Of a DNA stretch of 64,000 nucleotides, positions 37,612 to 47,446 are shown piece by piece. The notes beneath the pieces are model-generated. The model ran no database searches. It was not told where the DNA came from and was given only the letters and a program-made list of their open reading frames with translations. The number at the start of each line of letters is the position of its first letter. The first letter of the stretch is position 1. Position numbers and translations under genes: made by a program. Origin of the DNA: an uncultured Verrucomicrobiales bacterium (GTDB lineage Bacteria > Verrucomicrobiota > Verrucomicrobiia > Verrucomicrobiales > Akkermansiaceae); NCBI GenBank assembly GCA_949373085.1, contig CASICJ010000002.1, positions 147,798-211,797 on the forward strand. The letters run 5' to 3'.

Positions 37612-40600
37612 ATGAAATTTAGGCATATCCTGCTGCTTTCGCTTACCCTGATCTCAGCGTCAGCTCAGAAACCCACCCCCCTCTCGTTCGCAACAAAGAT
37701 CACCCCAGAAATGATCCAAACTTTAGAGGCGCGAGGTGGACAAACTCCCACTGCTAACCCTTCAAGAGTGGCCCCTCCTTCCAAAGCACCCCTCACACCC
37801 GAACAGCAACGAACTAAAATGTTACAGGGACTAAAAATCGATCGTACAACCTCTGGTATTCTCGCCAACCGGCTCGCTGAGAAAAATGAGGAAGGAAAAA
37901 CGACCACGACCATTCCAGCACCCAAAGAAGATCCCGAGGCCAAGCCTTCAGCTAACCCTCAAGTCAAAAAGCAGCGAGAAGATAAAGCAAAACTCGCTAC
38001 CTTCAAAAACGACTTCAACCAATTTACCCGCGATATCACCTTGGGACGATGGATCAAAGTCAACGATTACCTCGAAAACCTCCCTTCCGGCGATGCCGCC
38101 TTGGCCTTCCGTCAAATGGTCACCCAACTCAACGCGCCAGTCACCGTCCGTCCGCGCAAGGAACTTACCAGCCTTGGTGCTAAACAACACCAGCAACAAC
38201 AATATCTCCGGCCCGAAGAGTTTCTTGCCTTAACCGACGCCTCACAGAAGGCTCCAGACAACTCTGTTCTTCCCCAGCTCGCCAACTTAATCAAAGGCGA
38301 GCGAAAGCCTCCACGCGACTTCTTTGCAAGCCTCGCAAAAGGAACTCGTTATTTTGGTCTTGGCGACGAGGAAACAAGAGCTCGTACCGCCCGGCTCTTG
38401 ATTGAGGCCGGACATCTCGACGAAACCATAACATTCCTTCCTTCACTCAAAGTGGCCAAGGAGAAGAAAAACCACGCCGCCCTTAACCTTCTCGGTCGCT
38501 ATTATGCCGAATCCTACTCCGCGGAGCGTGATGACGAACATCTTGAAAACGCTTGGCAAATTTCCCTCCGAATCATTAGGGAAAAAAAAGCCCCACTTAA
38601 TGAACGGGCTGAGGCCCTTTACCGTGCCCTCGCTCTCGTTCCTAATCTCGAAGACGGCACCGGAAGCGACTGGTTGACCGAAACATTCTCCAACGCATCT
38701 ACTGAGGGATTTGAAATCCTCGCAACGGTCGGAACTATGACCTCCCAAGTTCGCGAGCATCGCTCGCCGGACTTCCGGCTCGAACAACTCAAGCTCCAAA
38801 CCGCAGCGGTCGCAGCACTTACTTCCAATAAGGAAATCAACCTTAAGCCATGGCAAGAAATCCTGACTCTTTACGTTCGTAACTGGAATGCCGAAGCCGC
38901 ACGCTCCTACCAACTCGACACCTCAAACTCGATGCGCCCGCAGGCCCAAGTCGATGCCTACGGCAATCTTTTCTACTCCCGCTACAAGCCACCCGTTCAG
39001 CAAAGCAGTTCCCGCACCATCCCGGCTATTCCCTCCGGCGACCTGCTCCGCACCCGCCCCAGCGAGCAATGGCTCGCCCAGGTCGATTCTTCAGTACGGC
39101 TCGAAAACATCATTCTCTCTGCTAAGCTCTTCCTCAAAGTGAAGGAAGAAGAGAAGGCATTCCCAATCCTCAAGAAGCTTGCAAAAATAAAGCCTGACGA
39201 AAGCAAGGAGTTGGTTCGAACAATGATCCGAGTTTGGGCAGAGAACAATAACCCAAACCAAAAAAGTCGCTACCGATCAAGCTACTCTTATTACTACGGA
39301 TACAATCAAAGAGCCGAGACCATCCCGCTCACCCGGTCGAAACAGGAACGTAACCTTAAGCTTTTAGCTAATATGGTTTCGGAAGTGAAGGCACTTGGAC
39401 TTGATGAGAACTTTCAAGAGGAATTTGCCGATGCCTTCATTCAGGCTCACTCTCAGGCCGAAGTCTGGCGAATTGAAGCTCTTACATCCGTATTTGGAGA
39501 AACCCCCAAGCTCGACGCCGGCACTATTACCTCGCTCCTCCGTCGCATGCGACAAAACCTCGCTCTTCTCTGGCCCAACCCCAAGTTACAAGAACAGGCT
39601 AAGACCAACCGCAAAGACAAGGAACTCATTGCTCAGATCTTCAAAGGCTACGCCGCTGCCAAAAAACTGTGCCTCGACGCGCTCGATCACCACCCTGATG
39701 ACTGGGCTCTGAAGTTACAGCTTGCTTCGATTAAATACGAAGAATCTAACTATAAGGCAGGTCTCGCCTCACACCCCGAACATTCGACCACCAAGGGCTT
39801 CGCGCTTGAAGACCTCGCCACCGCAACTTCAGATTACATTTCTTCCCTTCCTCTTGAGGACGAAGATGAGGAATCCACCGAAGCCTTCACCACTTGGTTC
39901 TATGCCGCACTCGGTTCCCCTGATCTTGCCGCCCTCAAAGCTGAGCACCAACCTATACAAGCAGAGTTCATTAAAATAAAAGCGGCACTCGAAAGTATCC
40001 CCGAATCTTCCCGCCAACGTCACCTTGACGAATTTGCCAATACACTCAATTCACGCCTCGCCAACGTTAAAGCAGATCTCAAATACCGCTTTTTAGAAGC
40101 CGCCCTTCAAATCACCGGCAAACACGAGCGCATCGAGGAAGCAGCACGCGTATTCGAATACTATCAAGATCTGGTCACCGAAATCGAGCTCGATGTGCAC
40201 CTCGATGGACCTGACCAGATTGATGCTGATAAACCTTTTGGTCTTTTCGTCAATCTCCGCCACACCAAGGAAATCGAGCGCGAGTCTGGCGGTTTCCAAC
40301 GCTACCTTATCAACCAAAACAACTCACCATATTCATACAACTACGGCCGTCCTACGGAGGACTACCGGGACAAGTTCGAAAAGGGCGCTCGCAGCGTTCT
40401 TGAGGAACACTTTGAGATCCTCTCACTCACCTTCCATAATTCGAAGGTCACATCGCGGACTGATGCCCAAGACGGTTGGACCGTTACTCCTTACGCTTAC
40501 TTCCTCCTCAAGCCAAAGGGCCCTGAAATCGATGCCGTCCCACCACTCAAGATCGACCTCGATTTCCTAGACACCTCCGGCTACGTCGTTCTGCCTATCG

Positions 40601-41376
40601 CTTCCGCCGCAATCCCGATTGATGCCGGAGACAAAACTCCAGCGCGACCTTACCGCGATCTTTCACTCGCTATGATTCTCGACCAACGCGAGACGGAAAA
40701 GGATGGAAACGTCACCCTTGAAATTCGGGCCTCGAGCCACGGACTTGTTCCCGCAATCGGAGAATTGATCAAACTTCCTATCGAGGGCTTTGAGATCGCC
40801 TCTACCGACGATCGAGAATTGCAAGTCGATGAACTCGACGCCCGGACCGATGACGGTGCCCCCATATCGACTCATGAATGGCGCCTCGTCCTCGAACCTA
40901 AATCTAAAAATCCACCTGAAACCTTCACCTTCCCCGAGGTTCTTGCCAATCTTTCGACAAAAGACGATGGAGGCCTCACTCTTCAAAAATATGAGGATGT
41001 CGATCTTGTCACAGTGGAACCAAAAACTCCAATCCAGGGTGGCTCCTCCAAATCTCCACCCTATCTCTTGCTTTTAGCCCTAGTAGTTCTTTTGCTCTGC
41101 ATCTCCGCCTACTTTCTCTTCTTTAAAAAAAGGGAGGATATTGTCATTCAGAATGGACCAAAGCTCCCCGCAACACTCACCCCGGTCAGCTTATTGGCCT
41201 TCCTCGAAGGTCTACACCGCGATACCCAAATATCAAAAGAAGCTCGTGTCAAAATCCAGAAATCCATCAAATCTCTCAAAGATCGCTCTTTTGGACCGAA
41301 GACCGATGTTCCGAATATCGACGAACTAAGGGAAATCGCCGAAGGTTTGATCAAGCCACTCCAACAGGCCGGATAG
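37612..41376 (+). CDS. Large BatD-like membrane-anchored protein
   Basis: A 1254-residue protein with a signal peptide (MKFRHILLLSLTLISASAQ), a very long extracytoplasmic region and a single C-terminal membrane helix (about 1143-1165), followed by a short cytoplasmic tail with a helical region. The N-terminal two thirds is helical and repeat-like (TPR-type pairs such as ALNLLGRYYAESYSAERDDE). From about residue 860 it is beta-rich, which fits a BatD-type domain. Two Tyr/Ser-rich inserts stand out, YSYYYGYNQ near 560 and SPYSYNYGR near 905. It follows the BatE-like gene and is the likely scaffold of the MoxR/VWA complex. Confidence 0.85.
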   Translation: MKFRHILLLSLTLISASAQKPTPLSFATKITPEMIQTLEARGGQTPTANPSRVAPPSKAPLTPEQQRTKMLQGLKIDRTTSGILANRLAEKNEEGKTTTTIPAPKEDPEAKPSANPQVKKQREDKAKLATFKNDFNQFTRDITLGRWIKVNDYLENLPSGDAALAFRQMVTQLNAPVTVRPRKELTSLGAKQHQQQQYLRPEEFLALTDASQKAPDNSVLPQLANLIKGERKPPRDFFASLAKGTRYFGLGDEETRARTARLLIEAGHLDETITFLPSLKVAKEKKNHAALNLLGRYYAESYSAERDDEHLENAWQISLRIIREKKAPLNERAEALYRALALVPNLEDGTGSDWLTETFSNASTEGFEILATVGTMTSQVREHRSPDFRLEQLKLQTAAVAALTSNKEINLKPWQEILTLYVRNWNAEAARSYQLDTSNSMRPQAQVDAYGNLFYSRYKPPVQQSSSRTIPAIPSGDLLRTRPSEQWLAQVDSSVRLENIILSAKLFLKVKEEEKAFPILKKLAKIKPDESKELVRTMIRVWAENNNPNQKSRYRSSYSYYYGYNQRAETIPLTRSKQERNLKLLANMVSEVKALGLDENFQEEFADAFIQAHSQAEVWRIEALTSVFGETPKLDAGTITSLLRRMRQNLALLWPNPKLQEQAKTNRKDKELIAQIFKGYAAAKKLCLDALDHHPDDWALKLQLASIKYEESNYKAGLASHPEHSTTKGFALEDLATATSDYISSLPLEDEDEESTEAFTTWFYAALGSPDLAALKAEHQPIQAEFIKIKAALESIPESSRQRHLDEFANTLNSRLANVKADLKYRFLEAALQITGKHERIEEAARVFEYYQDLVTEIELDVHLDGPDQIDADKPFGLFVNLRHTKEIERESGGFQRYLINQNNSPYSYNYGRPTEDYRDKFEKGARSVLEEHFEILSLTFHNSKVTSRTDAQDGWTVTPYAYFLLKPKGPEIDAVPPLKIDLDFLDTSGYVVLPIASAAIPIDAGDKTPARPYRDLSLAMILDQRETEKDGNVTLEIRASSHGLVPAIGELIKLPIEGFEIASTDDRELQVDELDARTDDGAPISTHEWRLVLEPKSKNPPETFTFPEVLANLSTKDDGGLTLQKYEDVDLVTVEPKTPIQGGSSKSPPYLLLLALVVLLLCISAYFLFFKKREDIVIQNGPKLPATLTPVSLLAFLEGLHRDTQISKEARVKIQKSIKSLKDRSFGPKTDVPNIDELREIAEGLIKPLQQAG

Positions 41377-41443
41377 AAACCGTTCAAAAATCGATTGTTA
41401 GACCCTGCTCGCCTTTTGCGTAATAAGAGCTACTTAAGCCCGT

Positions 41444-42661
41444 ATGTCCCAGCTGATTCGCATCATTCTTCCTATCGCCGTTCTGGCCGTGGGGTATTTT
41501 TCGTTTCATCAACTCGCTGACGAGAAAGAAATGCCACCTCCTCGCCTCGGTAAACGGAGGCTCATTGAGGCTCAAGCCAACATCCTCCAGAGAGCAGACT
41601 ACCAAGTCGTCCTTCAGTCTCAGGGCTTAGTCCAACCTCATAATAAAACATCTTTAACACCACGAGTTGGGGGCCGGGTTCGTGAAATCTCACCAAACTT
41701 TGAGAGTGGATCATTTTTCAAAAAAGGGGAAACCCTACTTATCCTAGACCCCACCGATTTCCAGACTGCTAAAACGGCGGCTCTTGCCCGCCTTGCGAGA
41801 GCCGAAGCGAGCCTTGCTCAGGAAGAGGCACGTGCCAAGCAAGCCCTTCTCGATTGGAATGATCTCGGTTACACTGAACCACCCACAGAACTTGTCCTTC
41901 GGAAGCCCCAACTCAAGGAAGCAAGAGCGAATGTAAAAGCCGCTCAAGCAGATCTTGACGACGCTATTCGTGACCTAGAACGCACCGAAGTCATCGCTCC
42001 GTATGCCGGTCGGGTGAGGCAACGAATGGTTGGCTTAGGACAATCCGTAAGCTCCGGGACAATCCTCGGCGAAATTTTTTCCACCGACTTCGCTGAAGTC
42101 CGCCTATCTCTTTCCGCGAAGGAGCTGACACACGTCAAGCTCCCCGACAATCCCGAAGATCCCCCAGTCGACGTCACCTTGGTCGATGCTTTGACCGAAG
42201 GATCCGATCAAACTTGGGAAGGTGAAATTGTCCGCACGGAAGGAATTCTCGACGCTAAATCCCGCAAACTCTTTGTAATCGCACGGGTAAACGATCCTTT
42301 TGGTTTGGCGCGATCCAAAAGTAAAATTAATACCGAGCCCCTTCGAATTGGCCAACCCGTTCGCGCCATCCTTGAGGGAGCTACTATTCCGGATGTTTTT
42401 GTCATTCCTCGTAATACCTTATACCGGCCAAACGAAATTCTCACCATTCACCCGACTGAGTTCACCCTAAAACGGCAGAAGATTACTCCTATCTGGACCG
42501 ATCCTGAGAATCTCGTCGTCAGCAAGAATCTTATCGAAGGCTGGCATCTGGTTACCAATAGACTTTCAGCAGCACCCGAAGGAGCTAAAGTCGAGATTGT
42601 TAACCCAGAAGAGAAGCCCAAGGCGGCGCTCAAGAAGCTAGATCCAAAACCAGCCGCCTGA
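41444..42661 (+). CDS. RND-type efflux periplasmic adaptor (membrane fusion protein)
   Basis: A 405-residue protein with an N-terminal membrane anchor, a biotinyl-lipoyl-like domain split around a coiled-coil hairpin (about 105-170: LARLARAEASLAQEEARAK), the return strand TEVIAPYAGRVRQR, and the beta-barrel domain. This is the HlyD/AcrA fold. The pump (RND or ABC permease) and outer-membrane channel usually adjacent are missing here; the next gene is a flavin reductase. It may serve a pump encoded elsewhere. Confidence 0.9.
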   Translation: MSQLIRIILPIAVLAVGYFSFHQLADEKEMPPPRLGKRRLIEAQANILQRADYQVVLQSQGLVQPHNKTSLTPRVGGRVREISPNFESGSFFKKGETLLILDPTDFQTAKTAALARLARAEASLAQEEARAKQALLDWNDLGYTEPPTELVLRKPQLKEARANVKAAQADLDDAIRDLERTEVIAPYAGRVRQRMVGLGQSVSSGTILGEIFSTDFAEVRLSLSAKELTHVKLPDNPEDPPVDVTLVDALTEGSDQTWEGEIVRTEGILDAKSRKLFVIARVNDPFGLARSKSKINTEPLRIGQPVRAILEGATIPDVFVIPRNTLYRPNEILTIHPTEFTLKRQKITPIWTDPENLVVSKNLIEGWHLVTNRLSAAPEGAKVEIVNPEEKPKAALKKLDPKPAA

Positions 42662-42712
42662 GAATGGCTAGATCAAGCCCGGAGCTGATGACTATTTCTT
42701 TTTTGCCTTTCC

Positions 42713-43312
42713 ATGACCTTTGATCTTGAAGTAATTCCTCCCAGCGATCGCTATCGTATTCTCGCTTCCCTGATCACACCTCGGCCTATCGCCTGGATCA
42801 CAAGTCAGGATCACGAGGGGAACATTAACGCCGCACCCTTTTCTTTTTTTAACGTCTTTGGATCCAATCCACCGCTTGTTGCATTTGCTCCAGGAAATAA
42901 AGACCGAAAGACTCCAAAAGACACCGCGCGAAACATTCGTGAAATAAAAGAATTCGTCATTCACATGGTCGACGAGCCGCTGGGAAAAGTGATGGTCGCC
43001 ACCTCGGCAACCCTTCCACATGGCGAGAGTGAAATCGACCTCAACGATTTAACTACTCTCCCCTCTCAAAAAATCTCGGTCCCACGAATCGCCGATGCTC
43101 CGGTTGCGCTCGAATGCACCGAACACTCGACAATCGAAATTGGAAGCAACCGACTGGTTATCGGAATCGTCCATTATATTCATGTTCGTGACGGTATCAT
43201 GGATGACAAAGGCTACCTCCAGCACGATAAATATCACCCACTGGCCCGCATGGCATCACCCGATTGGTATTCCCGCACCAACGATCAATTCGAAATCCCT
43301 CGCCCCGACTAA
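42713..43312 (+). CDS. Flavin reductase family protein (FMN split barrel)
   Basis: A 199-residue protein with the split-barrel signature TPRPIAWITSQDHEGNINAA followed by PFSFFNVFGSNPPLVAFA, and the C-terminal segment HYIHVRDGIMDDKG. It is clearly related to the DIM6/NTAB flavin reductases and probably binds FMN. Translation starts at the ATG at 42713, 51 bases after the membrane-fusion gene. The physiological electron acceptor is unknown. Confidence 0.9.
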   Translation: MTFDLEVIPPSDRYRILASLITPRPIAWITSQDHEGNINAAPFSFFNVFGSNPPLVAFAPGNKDRKTPKDTARNIREIKEFVIHMVDEPLGKVMVATSATLPHGESEIDLNDLTTLPSQKISVPRIADAPVALECTEHSTIEIGSNRLVIGIVHYIHVRDGIMDDKGYLQHDKYHPLARMASPDWYSRTNDQFEIPRPD

Positions 43313-43496
43313 GTTCCGATTCGCGGCCGACGCTGATCACACTTAGCCAGAGGGACGATCTTCTCCGACAATCTGTCACTTACACGATTGCCAACACGCT
43401 TCCAAGCTCTCACCTTACCCACCACCCAGTGAGCTATCATTTAACGCAAACTTAGCAAAATTCTCTCAATCAAAATATCAACTAATCCCTGAATTC

Positions 43497-44357
43497 ATGA
43501 TCACCAAACGCATCACCACTGAGCAAATTCTCGCCAACCTAAAAGCCAAGGTTGACGCCCGTATTCCCATAATGATCTCCTCGGCGGGATCAGGCCTCGT
43601 TGCAAAACTCCAAGAAGCGGCCGGTTCCGACTGCATTAATACTTTCTCCGGAGCCCGCCTTCGCGCCAACGGCATGGGCACCATGTCCATGATGTGGCCC
43701 ATCCTCGACTCCAACAAGCAGACCCTCGACTATACTCGCGAGGACATTATGCCAGCTCTCAGCGGCAAATCCTTCGTCTGTGCCTGTCTAAATGCCAACG
43801 ACCCCCTCAAGGATATGCGTATGGTTCTTCAACAATGCAAAGACATGGGCGTTCAGTCCGTCTCAAATATCGGACCATCAGTTTCTTATGTAGATCACGA
43901 TTCAGAGATATTTAAAGTCATCACTTCCGCCGGTATTACCATCCAAAACGAAATCGATATGCTCATTCTTGCTAAGGACGAACTAGACATGGTTTCTGTC
44001 GGACTCGCTTTTACCGAAGAGGATTCCTACGCGATCTGCGAGCAGGCTAAGCCCCATATTTTCTGCTACCACGCGGGCACGACCAAGGGTGGCATCAAAG
44101 GCTATGACAACGGCATGACAATCGAAGAGACAGCCGAGCAGACCGAGAAGGTTTATCAAAAGTGTCGCGAACTAAGCCCCAATACCATTCTCGTGGCTCA
44201 TGGAGCTGCCATGGAAACTCCATCCGATGCCCAATACATGCTCAACAATACCAGTGGCCACGGTTTTTGGACCGGATCCTCCACCGAACGTCTTCCAATC
44301 GAACAAGCCGTCTCCGCAGCAGCCGACGAATTCCGCGGGCTGAGCTTCGATAAATAA
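43497..44357 (+). CDS. Phosphoenolpyruvate-hydrolase-like TIM-barrel protein
   Basis: A 286-residue protein of the TIM-barrel PEP-hydrolase family (PF09370-like). Recognisable segments are PIMISSAGSGLVAKLQEAAG, VCACLNANDPLKDM, SNIGPSVSYVDHD, FCYHAGTTKGG and LVAHGAAMETPSDAQYML. Family members are annotated as phosphoenolpyruvate hydrolases or fused to transcription regulators. A stand-alone enzyme of this length fits. A rho-independent terminator follows about 45 bases after the stop. Confidence 0.88.
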   Translation: MITKRITTEQILANLKAKVDARIPIMISSAGSGLVAKLQEAAGSDCINTFSGARLRANGMGTMSMMWPILDSNKQTLDYTREDIMPALSGKSFVCACLNANDPLKDMRMVLQQCKDMGVQSVSNIGPSVSYVDHDSEIFKVITSAGITIQNEIDMLILAKDELDMVSVGLAFTEEDSYAICEQAKPHIFCYHAGTTKGGIKGYDNGMTIEETAEQTEKVYQKCRELSPNTILVAHGAAMETPSDAQYMLNNTSGHGFWTGSSTERLPIEQAVSAAADEFRGLSFDK

Positions 44358-44402
44358 GACCCTTTTGATGAAAGCTTAGACTTCCATCAAACACTCTTTA
44401 AC

Positions 44403-44437
44403 AAAGCCCTCTGCCGTCGATCGGCCGAGGGCTTTTT
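44403..44437 (+). terminator. Rho-independent terminator
   Basis: Stem AAAGCCCTC/GAGGGCTTT with an inner GCCG/CGGC stem, one T/C mismatch, a 5-base loop and a T-run at the end. It closes the transcript of the PEP-hydrolase-like gene. Confidence 0.9.
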
Positions 44438-44538
44438 ACTATTCACCTTTCGCACATAACCAATATCCTTGTTATTTTCCGATAATCGCCATTCCCAAGA
44501 TCTAACTGGTATGAAAGAAACTTCAAAACCACTCGGCC

Positions 44539-45015
44539 ATGTTTTCCTCTTTCCCCTCTAAAATTATCCTCTGCGTCTTCTCAATGCTTATATTGGGATC
44601 AGCAGGAGGATTTCTGACTTCCTTATCACTGAAAGACTGGTTTGAAGGATTAGAGCACCCTCCAGGTCGTCCACCCAACTGGGTATTTGGCCCCGTCTGG
44701 TCCACCCTATATTTTATGATCGGCATTAGTTTCGCTATCATTTGGCACCGCCACCCGAACCAAATCGGAAAAACTCGGCCCACTCTCTTCTTCATTATTC
44801 AACTCATCCTCAACTTCGTGTGGACTCCCTTATTTTTTAGTTTCCATCAAATCAGAGCCGCCCTAGTTGTCATTATCTTGATGTGGATTTTCATTACTCT
44901 TACGATCCGTGAATTCAAAAAGCTCTCAAAGTTCGCAGCCTACCTCCTCATTCCCTACCTCCTCTGGGTCACCTTTGCGACCTACTTGAATAGTGGTTAT
45001 GTCTGGCTCAACTAG
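44539..45015 (+). CDS. TspO/MBR-family membrane protein
   Basis: A 158-residue protein with five hydrophobic helices and the TspO hallmarks: PPNWVFGPVWSTLYFMIG, NFVWTPLFFSFHQI, and the C-terminal helix LIPYLLWVTFATYLNSG. TspO proteins bind porphyrins and sterol-like ligands and are linked to oxidative stress. The gene stands before the sulfatase gene and overlaps only its non-conserved upstream codons. Confidence 0.93.
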   Translation: MFSSFPSKIILCVFSMLILGSAGGFLTSLSLKDWFEGLEHPPGRPPNWVFGPVWSTLYFMIGISFAIIWHRHPNQIGKTRPTLFFIIQLILNFVWTPLFFSFHQIRAALVVIILMWIFITLTIREFKKLSKFAAYLLIPYLLWVTFATYLNSGYVWLN

Positions 45016-45094
45016 GTCCGCCCCAATGATCCCACAAATCACGACACAAAACCGATTCCATGAAAATACGACTCGGATCGCACGTAATCCTAAT

Positions 45095-47281
45095 ATGCAA
45101 CGACTTTTAAAATTCCTAGCAGCTCTCATCCTTTCGCCTCTCCTTTATCAGGCCAATGAACAACCTAATATTATCATAATTATGGCAGATGATATGGGAT
45201 ACTCCGATATCGGCTGTTATGGTGGAGAAATAGAAACGCCCAACCTTGATCGTCTTGCCTCCAAGGGGATGCGCTTCACCCAATTTTATAATACTGCCCG
45301 CTGCTGCCCAACCCGGGCTTCCCTACTCACCGGTCTATACGCCCATCAGGCCGGGATCGGACACATGACCGGGAACTACGGTATTCCCCAATACCAAGGA
45401 TACCTTAATAAAAAATGCGCCACCATTGCTGAAGCTCTCAAGCCTGCTGGTTATCGCACCTACATGGCCGGAAAGTGGCATGTCACTCCGAAGATCTCTG
45501 CTAACGACCCCAAAGACAACTGGCCTTGTCAGCGTGGATTCGACAAATTCTTTGGCACCATCCACGGCGCAGGCTCCCTATTCGACCCCAACTCACTCAC
45601 CCGGGGTAACACCCAAATCACTCCTGAGAACGACCCCGAATACGATCCGGAAGGGACTTGGTATTACACCGACGCCATCTCGGATAACACCGTCAAATAC
45701 CTTGAATCCCACTTCAAAAACCACGCCAAAAAGCCTTTCTTCCACTACGTCGCCTACACCTCCGCTCACTGGCCTATGCACGCCCTTCCCAGGGATATCG
45801 CTAAATACGATGGCAATTACGACGGCGGCTATGCCCCCGCTTACCAAGCCCGCCTCAAAAAGATGAAGCAACTCGGACTCATTGATCCCAAGTGGGAAAT
45901 CCCAGGACCCGTTGGTGATTGGTCCAAAGTCGAACTGAAGGAATGGGAGTCCGCTTGCATGGAAGTCTATGCCGCAATGGTTGATAATATGGACCAAGGC
46001 ATCGGTCGCATTGTCAAGTGCCTCGAAGAACACAAGCAACTCGACAATACCCTCATCTTTTATCTTCAGGATAACGGGGGCTGTGCCGAAGGCTTTGGTC
46101 GAGGAAAGCTTGTCGGACCGCTCAAACGCCCATCCAAACCCACCCTCAAACCTATGGGAAAGAACGAACTTCAAACTAATATGGTTCCCATCCAATCTCG
46201 TGATGGCTATCCGCTTCGCCGTGGTAAAGGCGTAATGCCTGGGCCTCCGGAAACTGAAATCGGATACGGTGAAAACTGGGCTAATGTCTCAAACACTCCT
46301 TTTCGTGAATACAAACACTGGGTTCACGAAGGCGGTATTTCCTCTCCTCTTATCGCTCATTGGCCTGATGGCATCAAGGCTCCGACGGTTCTCTCTACCA
46401 GTCCAACTCTTAATCCCTACTCCCGAAACTCTGCCGAGCCTACGCACCTTATCGACCTCATGGCTACCTGCCTTGATCTCGCCAAGGCCACTTACCCAAA
46501 AAATAAGATTCCAGTTGAAGGAACTTCCCTCGTCCCAATCCTCAAGGGCCAAGCCCTCAAACGCGGCAAGCCCATCTTCTTCGAGCACGAGGGTAACCGT
46601 GCTGTCCGCGATGGTGATTGGAAGCTCGTTGCCAAGAGTGTGAAAGGAAAATGGGAACTCTACAACATTCCCTCGGATCGTACCGAAATGACCAACCTCG
46701 CCAAAAAGCATCCACAAAAGGTGAAGAAGATGGCGGCCCAATATGATCAATGGGCCAAAGAACGAGGCATCGTTCCTTTTGGCTCTTGGCAACAAGAACA
46801 GAAAAATAAGAAAATTAAACCCTCCGGGAAAAAGATCTTCAACATCCACCCCGATGATACCTTTACTTCTAAAACATCTCCGAACATTGCAAATCGCCCC
46901 TTCAAGGTCACAGCCGAGATAGAGAAATTCCCTGCCTCAGGGGTCATCCTCTCCCAAGGTGGCTCCAATCACGGTTGGTCTCTCTACCTCAAAGATGGGC
47001 ACCTCTGCTTTACCGTCCGCCGGGGTGGAAAACCAGAGACCACCTCCATCAAAGTCCCATCCGACTGCAAAGCTTCCTTTGAAGCCATCATTGGTGAAAC
47101 AAGCATCACCCTTCTGGCCGGTGAAGAGCTTAACACTATCAAGCCTAATGATTTCCGTCTGAGTGCTCAGCCTATCGACATTCTTGAAGTCGGCCAAGAC
47201 AGTGGTGGAATCGTCGGAAACCATGGACAGAACTTCAAGCTCACGGTCGCTATCAAATCAGCGACTATCGCATTAGACTAG
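45095..47281 (+). CDS. Formylglycine-dependent sulfatase
   Basis: A 728-residue enzyme. The start at 45095 is chosen because it yields a signal peptide (MQRLLKFLAALILSPLLYQA), whereas the longer frame overlaps tspO. The active-site motif C70-C-P-T-R74 (CxPxR) is Cys-type and needs formylglycine modification. Other landmarks are NIIIIMADDMGYSDIGCYGG with the metal-binding Asp pair, and IFYLQDNGGCAEGF. After the catalytic part (to about 565) an extra C-terminal LamG-like domain (about 590-728) may bind carbohydrate. Family enzymes in marine Verrucomicrobia act on sulfated polysaccharides. Confidence 0.95.
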   Translation: MQRLLKFLAALILSPLLYQANEQPNIIIIMADDMGYSDIGCYGGEIETPNLDRLASKGMRFTQFYNTARCCPTRASLLTGLYAHQAGIGHMTGNYGIPQYQGYLNKKCATIAEALKPAGYRTYMAGKWHVTPKISANDPKDNWPCQRGFDKFFGTIHGAGSLFDPNSLTRGNTQITPENDPEYDPEGTWYYTDAISDNTVKYLESHFKNHAKKPFFHYVAYTSAHWPMHALPRDIAKYDGNYDGGYAPAYQARLKKMKQLGLIDPKWEIPGPVGDWSKVELKEWESACMEVYAAMVDNMDQGIGRIVKCLEEHKQLDNTLIFYLQDNGGCAEGFGRGKLVGPLKRPSKPTLKPMGKNELQTNMVPIQSRDGYPLRRGKGVMPGPPETEIGYGENWANVSNTPFREYKHWVHEGGISSPLIAHWPDGIKAPTVLSTSPTLNPYSRNSAEPTHLIDLMATCLDLAKATYPKNKIPVEGTSLVPILKGQALKRGKPIFFEHEGNRAVRDGDWKLVAKSVKGKWELYNIPSDRTEMTNLAKKHPQKVKKMAAQYDQWAKERGIVPFGSWQQEQKNKKIKPSGKKIFNIHPDDTFTSKTSPNIANRPFKVTAEIEKFPASGVILSQGGSNHGWSLYLKDGHLCFTVRRGGKPETTSIKVPSDCKASFEAIIGETSITLLAGEELNTIKPNDFRLSAQPIDILEVGQDSGGIVGNHGQNFKLTVAIKSATIALD

Positions 47282-47446
47282 GCAGCGGTTCACCCCCTTT
47301 GCTCTTATTCTCTTAATTCAATATTGGGATTCGCAAATGTCGTGTCGGTGGACAGACCATATCTCCAAACAACCAAGTGCCGCTCGCTGGTAGGGCAAAC
47401 CAGTCACTTGAAATTCGACAGATGAGGAAACTTAAGCCTTTTGCCT

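Noticed and set aside
45593..46195. 200-codon antisense frame inside the sulfatase gene
   Set aside because: Shadow of the sulfatase; no independent start signal or family match.
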